Source of the DNA: Brachyspira sp. SAP_772 | GTDB taxonomy: Bacteria > Spirochaetota > Brachyspiria > Brachyspirales > Brachyspiraceae | Length of the DNA stretch: 64,000 bases | NCBI RefSeq assembly: GCF_009755885.1 | Contig: NZ_VYIX01000001.1 | Span: forward strand, 601,219-665,218 | Direction: 5' to 3' | Shown here: one piece after another, positions 51,615 through 60,016 of the stretch | Layout of the letters: the number at the start of each line of letters is the position of its first letter | Numbering within the stretch: position 1 is the first letter of the stretch | Program-made: the position numbers and the translations under genes | The notes under the pieces: model-generated | What the model was told of the DNA's origin: nothing | Database searches by the model: none | Seen by the model: the letters and a program-made list of their open reading frames with translations, nothing else

Positions 51615-53102
51615 TTAATTATCTCTAAATATAGAACCTTTGTTCATAATATCATTAGGGTCAAAAGTCTTTTTCAACTTTTCTAAGATATAATAAGCAC
51701 TGCCATGCTCTTCTTTAGTCCATTCTGTTCTATATTTTCCTATACCATGGTGGTGACACATAGAACCGCCAGCTTTCAAAGTTTCTTCTACTATCATAGC
51801 GTTTAGAGGTATATGGTATTCGTTTATTTCATCTTCAGGTTTGCAATTTATATTATAATCGTATACGAAATACAAATTAGTACCATTTTGATAACTATGA
51901 GAAGAATGTGCTCCTAACATAGTGATGTCATCCATATGAGCAAAATCTTTTTTAATTCTTGCGATACAATTATCATATATTTGTTTTATTACAGCCCAAG
52001 TACCTGAAACTTCGGTAGTGTATCCCAATCTATGATTAGCTTTCATATCTGCAGTTTCAGCATCTATTTTATCTTGTCCCCAGCACAAATTAGAGAACCA
52101 ATTTTCTATGAGTTTAGGATCAACTCTTTCAACGCCTTGATATTTTTCTACTATTTTGATTATTTCTTCTGATGCAGCTTTTGCTACAGAAGCAAGACCT
52201 TCAGTAGCGAATGTTAAAACACATTTGCCTTCATGCCAAGCATAGAAATGTTGATGAGCATCTTCTTCAGAATAAACACGGCATAAAGAAGGGCGTAAAC
52301 CACTTACTATTATTTCACGAATAATATCTAAACCTTTATGCATATCATCTATTTTCCAGCCTAAATAAACCATATTTTCAGGCATATATTTAAATATTTT
52401 GATTGTAACTTCTGTAATATAGCATAAAGTACCTTCATTACCAACTATAACGTGACGAATATCAGGACCAGCAGATCTTCTAGGAACATTTTTAATTCTA
52501 GTGATAGTACCATCTGGGAATACTGCTTCAACTCCAACTATCATGTCTTCTATAGCACCATAGTAAGTAGATAATTGTCCAATACTTCTTGTAGCAACCA
52601 AACCGCCTAATTGTGCTTGAGGTTTTGATTGAGGAGAGTGTCCTGTAGTATATCCCATAGATCTAAGTTTATCTTCCAAATCTCCCAAAATTACACCGCA
52701 TTCTCCAGTAACTTGCATAGCTTCTTCATCTATTTTTATAACTTTTTTCATTAAAGAACCGTCTACAACAACAGAATCTTTAACTGTAGTTTCCAAACCG
52801 CCTTCAGTAGCTGTGCTTCCTGTTCTTGGTACGCAGTTGATTTTATTCTCATTCAAAAATTTTAATACTTTAGCAACTTCTTCTGTGCTTTTTACTTTAA
52901 CAACAGCAGCAGGATAGGGTAGGGTATATATACCAAAACCTTTTGAAGGGTATTTTCTAAATCTGTCGCAGCTGTTTTCTTTTAATGTTTGTTCATCTGT
53001 TATAACTTGTTCTTTAGGAAGAATATTTAAAAGACCTTTTACTATTTCTTCTCTAGATAATTTACTTCTAGATTCATGAATTTCTACTTGTTTCCATTTC
53101 AT
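51615..53102 (-). CDS. FAD-binding oxidase, alkyl-DHAP-synthase-like
   Basis: A 495-residue flavoprotein of the VAO/PCMH family. The FAD_binding_4 domain has 'VPRTGSTATEGGLETT', 'GHSPQSKPQAQLGGLVATRS' and 'GNEGTLCYITEVTI'. The C-terminal cap contains 'SMCHHHGIGKYRTEW', the His triplet that is characteristic of alkyl-dihydroxyacetonephosphate synthase. True synthase makes ether lipids, but the surrounding kinase, SDR and transporters suggest oxidation of a phosphorylated sugar or hydroxy acid. AGGAG seven bases before the ATG sets the start. No electron-acceptor protein is adjacent. Confidence 0.82.
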   Translation of the reverse strand: MKWKQVEIHESRSKLSREEIVKGLLNILPKEQVITDEQTLKENSCDRFRKYPSKGFGIYTLPYPAAVVKVKSTEEVAKVLKFLNENKINCVPRTGSTATEGGLETTVKDSVVVDGSLMKKVIKIDEEAMQVTGECGVILGDLEDKLRSMGYTTGHSPQSKPQAQLGGLVATRSIGQLSTYYGAIEDMIVGVEAVFPDGTITRIKNVPRRSAGPDIRHVIVGNEGTLCYITEVTIKIFKYMPENMVYLGWKIDDMHKGLDIIREIIVSGLRPSLCRVYSEEDAHQHFYAWHEGKCVLTFATEGLASVAKAASEEIIKIVEKYQGVERVDPKLIENWFSNLCWGQDKIDAETADMKANHRLGYTTEVSGTWAVIKQIYDNCIARIKKDFAHMDDITMLGAHSSHSYQNGTNLYFVYDYNINCKPEDEINEYHIPLNAMIVEETLKAGGSMCHHHGIGKYRTEWTKEEHGSAYYILEKLKKTFDPNDIMNKGSIFRDN

Positions 53103-53160
53103 AAGTTTACTCCTATATATAATCATTTAATTTATTTTTAATAATTTTTTAAATAATTTA

Positions 53161-53943
53161 TTATCTTACTAAGTATCCGCCATCTACGCATAAGATATGT
53201 CCATTAACATAATCAGATGCTTTACTAGCCAAAAATACTGTTGCTCCCATTAAATCATGAGTATCTCCCCAACGATTAGTAGGTATGTGATTTAATACTC
53301 TTTGATTAGATTCTGGATTAGCTCTTGTCTCTTTAGTGATAGGTGTTGCAAAATATCCCGGAGCAATACCATTAACTTGTACGTTAAATTGTGCTAATTC
53401 ATCACAATAAGCTTTAGTAAGTCCAGCAATACCATGTTTAGAAGCAGCATAAGCAGGAGACCATTGACCGCCTAAGAAACTAAACATAGAACAAATATTA
53501 ATTATTTTTCCACTTTTTTGAGGTATATAATAATGTGCTACTTCATAACTCATTTCAAAAGCTGCTGTTAAATTTAATGCTATCATTTTATCCCATTCAT
53601 TTCTTGTAAACTCAAGAACATTAGGTCTATTTATACACATACCAGCACAGTTAACCAATATATCAACAGAGCCGAATTTATTTACACATTCCTGAACAAT
53701 CTTTTTAGGGAAGCCTTTTTCTGTTATATCACCAATAATAGTTTCCATTTTTACATTTCTAGCTTCTACAAGTTTTTTTGTCTCTCCATTATCATCCATA
53801 ATAGTAGGGGCAAATATATTAGCTCCAGCTGTAGCTAAAGCCAATGAAAAAGCTTGTCCTAAACCTGTATTTCCGCCAGTAACTATTGCATTTTTACCAG
53901 CTAATGAGAAATAATTCATATTGAAATCTGTTATGTTATACAT
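53161..53943 (-). CDS. Short-chain dehydrogenase/reductase, KduD/gluconate-5-dehydrogenase-like
   Basis: A 260-residue NAD(P)-dependent SDR. Cofactor loop 'AIVTGGNTGLGQAFSLAL', 'VNCAGMC', catalytic Ser in 'ICSMFSFLGG', Tyr-x3-Lys in 'PAYAASKHGIAGL', and 'DGGYLVR' end. Sequence style is near 2-deoxy-D-gluconate 3-dehydrogenase and gluconate 5-dehydrogenase. It is the first gene of the minus-strand operon, divergent from a DeoR regulator, and probably oxidises or reduces a polyol or sugar acid feeding the kinase. GGAGG lies six bases before this ATG. Confidence 0.88.
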   Translation of the reverse strand: MYNITDFNMNYFSLAGKNAIVTGGNTGLGQAFSLALATAGANIFAPTIMDDNGETKKLVEARNVKMETIIGDITEKGFPKKIVQECVNKFGSVDILVNCAGMCINRPNVLEFTRNEWDKMIALNLTAAFEMSYEVAHYYIPQKSGKIINICSMFSFLGGQWSPAYAASKHGIAGLTKAYCDELAQFNVQVNGIAPGYFATPITKETRANPESNQRVLNHIPTNRWGDTHDLMGATVFLASKASDYVNGHILCVDGGYLVR

Positions 53944-53984
53944 AATTTCCTCCAAAAAAATTATATTTAATTCTTATGTTAATT

Positions 53985-54012
53985 AGTATAGAAATTTAAG
54001 CATGATTGTCAA
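53985..54012 (-). promoter_or_regulatory. Promoter of the SDR-FAD-kinase operon
   Basis: Minus-strand TTGACA (54012-54007), 16-base spacer, TATACT (53990-53985). It lies in the gap shared with the DeoR gene, where the operator would be expected. Confidence 0.65.
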
Positions 54013-54185
54013 TAAAATCAGTATTTTTTTTAATATTTTATTAAATATTTGAGAAAATTATTAATAATATTGAAAAATAATGATTAAAATGCTATATTTA
54101 CAAAAAATATTAGAAACACTATATAAGATGTTTGATAATTTTTTAAATAAATATATAATTTATTTAATTTTTTATTAGGATGGTT

Positions 54186-54974
54186 ATGAAACAATTAATA
54201 GAAAAAAAAGATTTATTATCTTTCATTTATAAAAACATAAATACAAATATTGATTCTTTAAAAGAGAATTTTAATATAAGCACTTCTACCGCATATAGAA
54301 TGCTGCAGCAATTAAAAGATGAAAATTGGATATTAATAGATAAAAACAATATAATATACAAGCCGTTTTCATATATTAATATACAAGAAGATAATATTAA
54401 AAACATATTAAAAAATGCTTTAGCTTATAAAGCTCATCAATTAATTAATAATGGTGATGTTATATGCTTGTCTGGAAGCTCCACAACAATGTCTCTAATG
54501 ATACCGTTTATAATAATGAATAAAGAAAACATTACAATTATAAGTAACTCTGTATTGGTATTAAGAAGCTATTTGAATTATTATGATTTAGCTATAAATA
54601 AAAATATAATACTTTTAGTAATAGGAGGTACTATAAAAAAGCAATTTTACGCCTTTAATGGGGAGTATGTTGATAATATAGCTAATAATCTCAATATAGA
54701 AAAAGCTTTCTTTGGAACGCAATCTATAGATCCTCAAAGAGGTCTTTTTATGGATACATTATTAGAAAATATGGTTGAAAAAAAACTTATGGAAATTTCT
54801 AAGAATAATTATCTTATAGCAAACTACGAAAAATTCCAAACTAAGGGTTTATTTAAATGGGCAGATTTATATGAATTAAAAGGCATTATTAGTGATGTTG
54901 ATTTAGAAGAAATAGAGTTTTCAAATAAAAACATAGAAAAATATTCTATGAAAATAGAGGATATAAATTGGTAA
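54186..54974 (+). CDS. DeoR/GlpR-family transcriptional regulator
   Basis: A 262-residue regulator. The N-terminal helix-turn-helix is 'NIDSLKENFNISTSTAYRML' (about residues 22-42); the C-terminal DeoR sensor domain contains 'GDVICLSGSSTTMSLMIPF', 'ITIISNSVLVL' and 'LVIGGTIKKQFYAFNGEYV', which bind a phosphorylated sugar. It is divergent from the SDR operon and probably represses it until a sugar phosphate appears. The second ATG, preceded by AGGATGG, is preferred; the first, two codons upstream, overlaps that site. Confidence 0.85.
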   Translation: MKQLIEKKDLLSFIYKNINTNIDSLKENFNISTSTAYRMLQQLKDENWILIDKNNIIYKPFSYINIQEDNIKNILKNALAYKAHQLINNGDVICLSGSSTTMSLMIPFIIMNKENITIISNSVLVLRSYLNYYDLAINKNIILLVIGGTIKKQFYAFNGEYVDNIANNLNIEKAFFGTQSIDPQRGLFMDTLLENMVEKKLMEISKNNYLIANYEKFQTKGLFKWADLYELKGIISDVDLEEIEFSNKNIEKYSMKIEDINW

Positions 54975-55230
54975 GTAATCTCTATAAATAAAATTGGAAT
55001 TATTTTTATATTCCGATAATGTATATTATGTTAACTTATATATAGGTTCTTTTATAAAGTATATATTTACTTATTTATACAGCTACAGCAAGCAAAATTT
55101 TATATAATCTTCTTATTATATTTAATATTTTATTTATTTTCCTTGACAAAAGATTATTGATAAATTATCATATTTAAAAAATAATTAAAAATAAAAGCAA
55201 ATAAATATAAAAAAATTGGAGTTTAATAAA

Positions 55231-56598
55231 ATGCCAACTTTAAAAACAAGTATATCAGGAATTAGAGGTATTATTGGCGATGGTTTAGATATAAGTACTA
55301 TAGTAGATTATACGTCTGCATTTGCATCTCTTTTTCCAAAGAAGGCAAAAATTTTAGTAGCAAGGGATACAAGAATAACAGGAGAATCTATATTAAATGC
55401 TGTTGCAGCTACATTGATGGCATCTGGAATAAATGTAATAGATATAGGAATAACACCAACACCAACTGCATTATATATGGTAGAAAAATTAAAAATACAT
55501 GGCGGAATTATGATATCTGCAAGCCATAATCCTATAGAATGGAATGCTTTAAAACTTATAGGCAAAGGCGGGCATTTTTTAGATGAAAAGGCTGTTAATG
55601 AGCTTATGAAGCTTTATGATAAAAATGCTAAAAGATTTGTTAAGGCATTAGAGACTGGAACTTATCAAAAAATAGATAATGCTATAGAAGAGCATATAAA
55701 GCGCATTTTAAGATTTATAAATGTTGAAAAGATAAAAAAAGCTAATTTTAAGGTTGCTTGTGATTATGTTAATGGAACTGGATTATTTGCTACTCCACCA
55801 TTACTTAAAGCTTTAGGAGTTAAAGAGGTTTCTATAAACAAAGAGCATACTGGTAAGTTTGCCCATGTTGCTGAGCCTTCTGCTGCAAGTATGAAAAGTT
55901 TATCTGAATTAGTAAAGAAAAACAAAGTAAATATAGGATTCACTCAAGACCCTGATGCTGACAGACTTGCTTTAGTATTAGATGACGGCAGTATAATAAG
56001 CGAAGAATATACTTTAGCTTTATGTGCTAAGTATTTATGGTTATCTGGAAAAGGAAATGCTGCTGTAAATTTGTCTACTTCTAGAATGATAGATGATTTA
56101 GCTAAAGAAAAAGGATATTCAGTTGACCGCACAAAGATTGGTGAAATAAATGTTTCTTCTCATGTTGTGAAAAATAAATTATATTTTGGAGGTGAAGGAA
56201 ACGGAGGAATAATAGTTCCTGCTGTAACTCCCGGAAGAGATTCGCTTTTAGGTATTGCTTTAATATTAGAATTAATGGCATCTACTGGAAAAAGTATAAA
56301 AGAATTAGTTAACGAAATACCAAAATATGAAATTGTAAAAGAAAAATTGGAAGTAGCAAAAATTGATGAAAATAGTTTTTTAAAGCAGATAAAAGAGAAA
56401 TATCCTAAATCTAAAATAACAACTATAGACGGAATAAAAATAGATTTAGAAAACTCTTGGCTTCATGTTCGCTCATCAAATACAGAGCCTATAGTTCGTA
56501 TTATTGCTGAGGCAAAGACTAAAAAAGAAGCTAAAGAGTTAATTTCTACAGCAATTAATATGATAAAAGATAATAATAAATCTAAAAAAGCTAAATAA
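55231..56598 (+). CDS. Phosphohexomutase, phosphoglucosamine mutase-like
   Basis: A 455-residue alpha-D-phosphohexomutase. Phosphoserine in 'GIMISASHNPIEWNALKL', metal site 'DPDADRLALVLDD', sugar-binding 'GGEGNGGIIVP' and phosphate-binding 'VRSSNTEPIVRIIAEA' are all present. The 'NPIEWNALK' form is shared with Bacteroides and spirochaete enzymes annotated as GlmM; a phosphomannomutase role is also possible. GlmM makes glucosamine-1-phosphate for peptidoglycan and LPS. TTGGAG lies nine bases before the ATG. The upstream gap (54975-55230) contains no gene. Confidence 0.85.
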   Translation: MPTLKTSISGIRGIIGDGLDISTIVDYTSAFASLFPKKAKILVARDTRITGESILNAVAATLMASGINVIDIGITPTPTALYMVEKLKIHGGIMISASHNPIEWNALKLIGKGGHFLDEKAVNELMKLYDKNAKRFVKALETGTYQKIDNAIEEHIKRILRFINVEKIKKANFKVACDYVNGTGLFATPPLLKALGVKEVSINKEHTGKFAHVAEPSAASMKSLSELVKKNKVNIGFTQDPDADRLALVLDDGSIISEEYTLALCAKYLWLSGKGNAAVNLSTSRMIDDLAKEKGYSVDRTKIGEINVSSHVVKNKLYFGGEGNGGIIVPAVTPGRDSLLGIALILELMASTGKSIKELVNEIPKYEIVKEKLEVAKIDENSFLKQIKEKYPKSKITTIDGIKIDLENSWLHVRSSNTEPIVRIIAEAKTKKEAKELISTAINMIKDNNKSKKAK

Positions 56599-56719
56599 AA
56601 AACTTACTACTACCCTACTCTATTATGTTTTTTATTTATTATGTAATTTATATTTTTTACAAATTATAAAAAAATAGTTTTATTATTATAATAGAAAAAT
56701 AAATTGGAGATAAATTACA

Positions 56720-57493
56720 ATGAAAAAAATTAGTTTAGTAATGATTTTTATATTAATATCATCTTTTGCATTACACGCGGATGTTATAGAAGATGAGGTA
56801 TTTAGATTAATTAATTTAGAAAGAAGCAAAGTATCACTTCCACCTCTTCCAAACAATCAAAGATTACATTCTTTAGCACTTTATCATAGTGATAATATGG
56901 CTAAGAATAAATTTTTTAGTAATACAGATTTAGAAGGTCTTGATTCTAAAGGAAGACAATTAAAATTATATCCAGAGATGGTTGGAAATATTACAGAAAG
57001 TTTTACAAAGCTAGATGTCATACCATTAACTGATAAAAATGCAGCAGCTAGTATTGTTAAAAATTTAATGAATACACCAGACTACAAAAAAGTAATATTA
57101 TCAAAAGATTTTAATGCTATGGGAGTTGGTGCTTCAAAAAGAGGTATTGGGGTATATGCTACTGTAACTATGGCAAATATTGTAGCTGAGTCTGTTAATT
57201 TTAAGCCTGAAGTGAAATATGGTGATGATATTACTGTACAATATAGAATATTAAATAAAGCACCTTTCACAGATTTTAAAATAGCTGTTGAAATGGCTGA
57301 TCCTCAAGCTAAAATAGTTGGAGATGATGGTCAAACTTATGTTGGTAAAGTGATATATGATGTTACAGATGCAGGAAACACTGTTATAAGTAAAACATTT
57401 AAAGCAGAATATGGCAAAGGAGAATACAAAGTTTCACTTCTTTATAAAGGAGAACATTTCTCAAGCAACACAAGAGTTATAACAGTTAAATAA
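56720..57493 (+). CDS. Exported CAP/SCP-domain protein
   Basis: A 257-residue protein with a signal peptide (residues 1-20). The CAP domain spans about residues 24-155: 'EVFRLINLERSKVSLPPLP', 'LHSLALYHSDNMAKNKFFS' with the conserved His, and 'SKDFNAMGVGASKRG'. The C-terminal ~90 residues are a beta-sandwich-like extension. Bacterial CAP proteins are mostly uncharacterised, secreted and possibly lipid-binding. TTGGAG lies nine bases before the ATG. It is followed at short intervals by exbD and the yedF cluster and is probably the first gene of that unit. Confidence 0.82.
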   Translation: MKKISLVMIFILISSFALHADVIEDEVFRLINLERSKVSLPPLPNNQRLHSLALYHSDNMAKNKFFSNTDLEGLDSKGRQLKLYPEMVGNITESFTKLDVIPLTDKNAAASIVKNLMNTPDYKKVILSKDFNAMGVGASKRGIGVYATVTMANIVAESVNFKPEVKYGDDITVQYRILNKAPFTDFKIAVEMADPQAKIVGDDGQTYVGKVIYDVTDAGNTVISKTFKAEYGKGEYKVSLLYKGEHFSSNTRVITVK

Positions 57494-57524
57494 TTATTAA
57501 ACAATAATAAAAGAGATTAATGCC

Positions 57525-57935
57525 ATGAAGTTTAGACATAGGTTTACAATAAAAAAAGGTATAGATTTAACTCCTATGATGGATATAGTATTTAATTTGC
57601 TAATATTCTTTATGATAGGAGCTACAATCATGCAAACTCCTCAAATAGAAATTAGTTTACCAAAGTCTACTTCGGCTGTAGGCAAAGAAAAAAATGAAAA
57701 TATAATAATAACTATATCAAAAGAAGGTAGCATATATGTTAATGAAGAGGCAGTAAACGATATAGACGAACATCTTAACAATTTAGCAAAAATTGAAGGA
57801 GAATTAGCCAAACCTGTAGAGATAAGGTCAGATGAAGATGTTAGAACTCAAGTTTTAATATCTGTGATAGACAGTGTAAAAAATGCTGGTTTTACAAGAT
57901 TAGGTATAGCAACAGACACGCAAAATAATAATTAA
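57525..57935 (+). CDS. ExbD/TolR-family protein
   Basis: A 136-residue protein with a short cytoplasmic start, one transmembrane helix (about 20-40) carrying the conserved proton-conducting Asp in 'IDLTPMMDIVFNLLIFFM', and a periplasmic ExbD domain ending in 'GFTRLGIATD'. ExbD couples proton flow through ExbB to TonB, or TolR to TolA. No exbB/tolQ or tonB gene is adjacent, so this is an orphan copy within an operon for other proteins. Whether it works with a distant ExbB or another partner is unknown. Confidence 0.85.
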   Translation: MKFRHRFTIKKGIDLTPMMDIVFNLLIFFMIGATIMQTPQIEISLPKSTSAVGKEKNENIIITISKEGSIYVNEEAVNDIDEHLNNLAKIEGELAKPVEIRSDEDVRTQVLISVIDSVKNAGFTRLGIATDTQNNN

Positions 57936-57971
57936 AAAATTATTAATATATAATAAATTAGGAGTATTTTT

Positions 57972-58544
57972 ATGAAAACAGTAGATGCAAGAGGCGTTCC
58001 TTGCCCAAAACCTTTAATATTAACTAAAACAGCTTTAACAAATGCTAGTATTAATGAAGAGATTGAGGTTCTTATTGATGATGAGGTAGCATTCCATAAT
58101 ATAACTGATTTTCTTAATAATAATAATATAACTTATACTAATGATGGAATGAATTTCAAAATAACAAAAAACAAAGAATTATCTCAAAATGAATCATCAA
58201 AAGAAAAATCATCAGGCCCTGTAATAGCTGTAGTAGATAAAAAAGCTATGGGACAAGGAAACGATGAACTTGGAGAATTATTATTAAAAGCATTTTTAGG
58301 AGCTTTAAAAGATGCTAGTCCAAAACCTGAAGCTTTATATTGCTATAATGGCGGTGTTTATTTAGGAATAGATGAGCCTTATAAAAGCTTATTACAAGAG
58401 CTTAGAGATGCTGGAATAAAAATATTTTTCTGCGGAACTTGTGTTAAGTTTTATGAATTAGAAGGAATAAAAGTAGAAGAACAAACTAATATGCTTGGTA
58501 TAATAGAGGCTATGGCTAATGCTTCTGCTGTAATAAGAGCATAA
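57972..58544 (+). CDS. yedF: YedF-type selenium metabolism protein (TusA + DsrE-like)
   Basis: A 190-residue protein with two domains. The TusA-like N-domain has 'VDARGVPCPKPLILTKTAL' (Cys10) used in sulfur or selenium relay. The C-terminal DsrE-like domain has 'YCYNGGVYLGI' and 'IKIFFCGTCVKFYE'. This combination is TIGR03527, found in selenium-using genomes next to a cysteine-desulfurase-like enzyme and a Se/S-carrier-like protein, exactly as here. Its biochemical role is not established. AGGAG lies nine bases before the ATG and the next gene starts five bases after its stop. Confidence 0.88.
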   Translation: MKTVDARGVPCPKPLILTKTALTNASINEEIEVLIDDEVAFHNITDFLNNNNITYTNDGMNFKITKNKELSQNESSKEKSSGPVIAVVDKKAMGQGNDELGELLLKAFLGALKDASPKPEALYCYNGGVYLGIDEPYKSLLQELRDAGIKIFFCGTCVKFYELEGIKVEEQTNMLGIIEAMANASAVIRA

Positions 58545-58549
58545 TTTTT

Positions 58550-59665
58550 ATGAGCAAATATTATTATTTTGATAACTCAACAACGAGTTTCCCTAAACCT
58601 AAAGAAGTTGCTGAAGATATGAGTAATTTTTTACTTAATATCGGAGGCACTTATGGAAGGGTAAACACCAAAAGAGGCAAATACACTACTGAAAAGATAG
58701 AAGAGTGCCGAGAGCTTTTAGCAAATAAGTTTATAGGCACAAAAAAAGATTCTAACATTGTATTTACTTCTGGGGCAACAAGGGCTGTTAATGATATATT
58801 AATAGGCTTAGATTTGCATGACACAAAAATTCTAATTTCATCATTAGAGCATAATGCAGTACTTAGACCTATTTATCATTTATATAAAAACAAAAAAGTT
58901 GAATATCAATTAATACCTTCAAAAGAAGGAGGCAAAATTGATATTGAAGCTTTATCTAAAATAGTAAAAAATAATAAAATATCGCTTGCTATAGTTAATA
59001 TGGAAAGCAATATTAGCGGAGTTATACAGCCAATAAAAGAGATAAAAGAAACTCTCAAAGATATTCCCCTACTCGTTGATGCCACACAATATGTAGGTGT
59101 TGGCGATATATTTGCTGATGAGTGGAATATAGACTATTTAGCATTTACTGGTCATAAGGGGTTGCTTGGTCCTACTGGTACAGGCGGTTTTTATGTGAAA
59201 GACCCTAGTAAGCTTAAAGCGTCTTATTTTGGCGGAGGCTTTGGAGATGGATTTGAAACTCCTTACAGTGTGCCAGAGATATATGAAGCTGGAACTCCTA
59301 ATACTGTGGGTATTATAGGGCTTTTGGCTGCATTAAAGAATAGACCATCATGGAATATAACAATAGATGACATGATAGACACTATAAAAAAAATAGAAAG
59401 CTCAAATAAATATAAACTAATTTGGTCTAGAGATAAATCTTCACAGGGTTTTTTATTTTCTATAGAGAGTGATTCTCATATGGCTGAAATTGCTCATAGA
59501 TTGTATGATGATTATAATATAGAATGCAGATATGGTTTTCATTGTGCAATTTTAGCTCATAATTTTTACAACAATAATAATGGTGCTATAAGATTTTCTT
59601 TTTCACCATATACTACAAAAGAAGATTTAGAATATTTAGCTGATGTACTTATAAATAAATTATAG
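58550..59665 (+). CDS. Cysteine desulfurase / selenocysteine-lyase-like aminotransferase V
   Basis: A 371-residue PLP enzyme of the NifS/Csd superfamily, in the TIGR01977-like group. The start 'YYFDNSTTSFPKPKEV', the PLP Lys in 'DYLAFTGHKGLLGPTGTGG' and the active-site Cys in 'CRYGFHCAILAHNF' are diagnostic. It takes sulfur from cysteine or selenium from selenocysteine. Its place between YedF and a Se/S-carrier-like protein suggests it feeds sulfur or selenium to YedF. No FeS scaffold genes are near, arguing against general FeS assembly. Confidence 0.88.
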   Translation: MSKYYYFDNSTTSFPKPKEVAEDMSNFLLNIGGTYGRVNTKRGKYTTEKIEECRELLANKFIGTKKDSNIVFTSGATRAVNDILIGLDLHDTKILISSLEHNAVLRPIYHLYKNKKVEYQLIPSKEGGKIDIEALSKIVKNNKISLAIVNMESNISGVIQPIKEIKETLKDIPLLVDATQYVGVGDIFADEWNIDYLAFTGHKGLLGPTGTGGFYVKDPSKLKASYFGGGFGDGFETPYSVPEIYEAGTPNTVGIIGLLAALKNRPSWNITIDDMIDTIKKIESSNKYKLIWSRDKSSQGFLFSIESDSHMAEIAHRLYDDYNIECRYGFHCAILAHNFYNNNNGAIRFSFSPYTTKEDLEYLADVLINKL

Positions 59666-59677
59666 GATTTTTAATAT

Positions 59678-59896
59678 ATGACTAAAAGTTTTTGTTATTT
59701 AAAAACACCGAGAGATTTAATAAAGGCAGAAAAAATATTAGAGGATGCTGGTATTGAAGTAATTGTACGTCCTGCACCAGAACCTATATTTGGTGTTTGC
59801 AATATGGCTATAGATATAAAAGATAATGACAAAGTATATATAGTTTCTCTGCTTGAGGCAGCAGGTTTAGTGGTATTAATAAAAGATAGCGAATAA
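59678..59896 (+). CDS. DUF3343 / putative Se-S carrier-like protein
   Basis: A 72-residue cytosolic protein. 'FCYLKTPRDLIKAEKILEDA' and 'VRPAPEPIFGVCNMAIDI' are the core of the Pfam Se_S_carrier family (PF11823), with a conserved Cys near residue 47 and another near residue 6. In other genomes it accompanies yedF, selD and related genes. It could hold selenium or sulfur as a persulfide-type carrier. It ends the operon; a dispersed hairpin element follows. Confidence 0.8.
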   Translation: MTKSFCYLKTPRDLIKAEKILEDAGIEVIVRPAPEPIFGVCNMAIDIKDNDKVYIVSLLEAAGLVVLIKDSE

Positions 59897-59934
59897 TATA
59901 TAAATATAATTGGCTAATTTATTTTATAAAAATT

Positions 59935-59991
59935 ATCAACTTTTTCCCGTTGCAAAAAGTGCAAGTATTTAAATTTTATATCTAAGAAATA
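59935..59991. repeat. Dispersed hairpin element, short form
   Basis: ATCAACTTTTTCCCGTTGC and AAAAAGTGCAAGTATTT repeat the ends of the element at 43821 with one substitution in the loop, but the central ~30 bases with the two extra hairpins are missing. ACTTTTT/AAAAAGT pairs around an eight-base loop. It lies between convergent genes and could act in termination. Confidence 0.8.
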
Positions 59992-60016
59992 AATATATAT
60001 AATGATACCATATATA

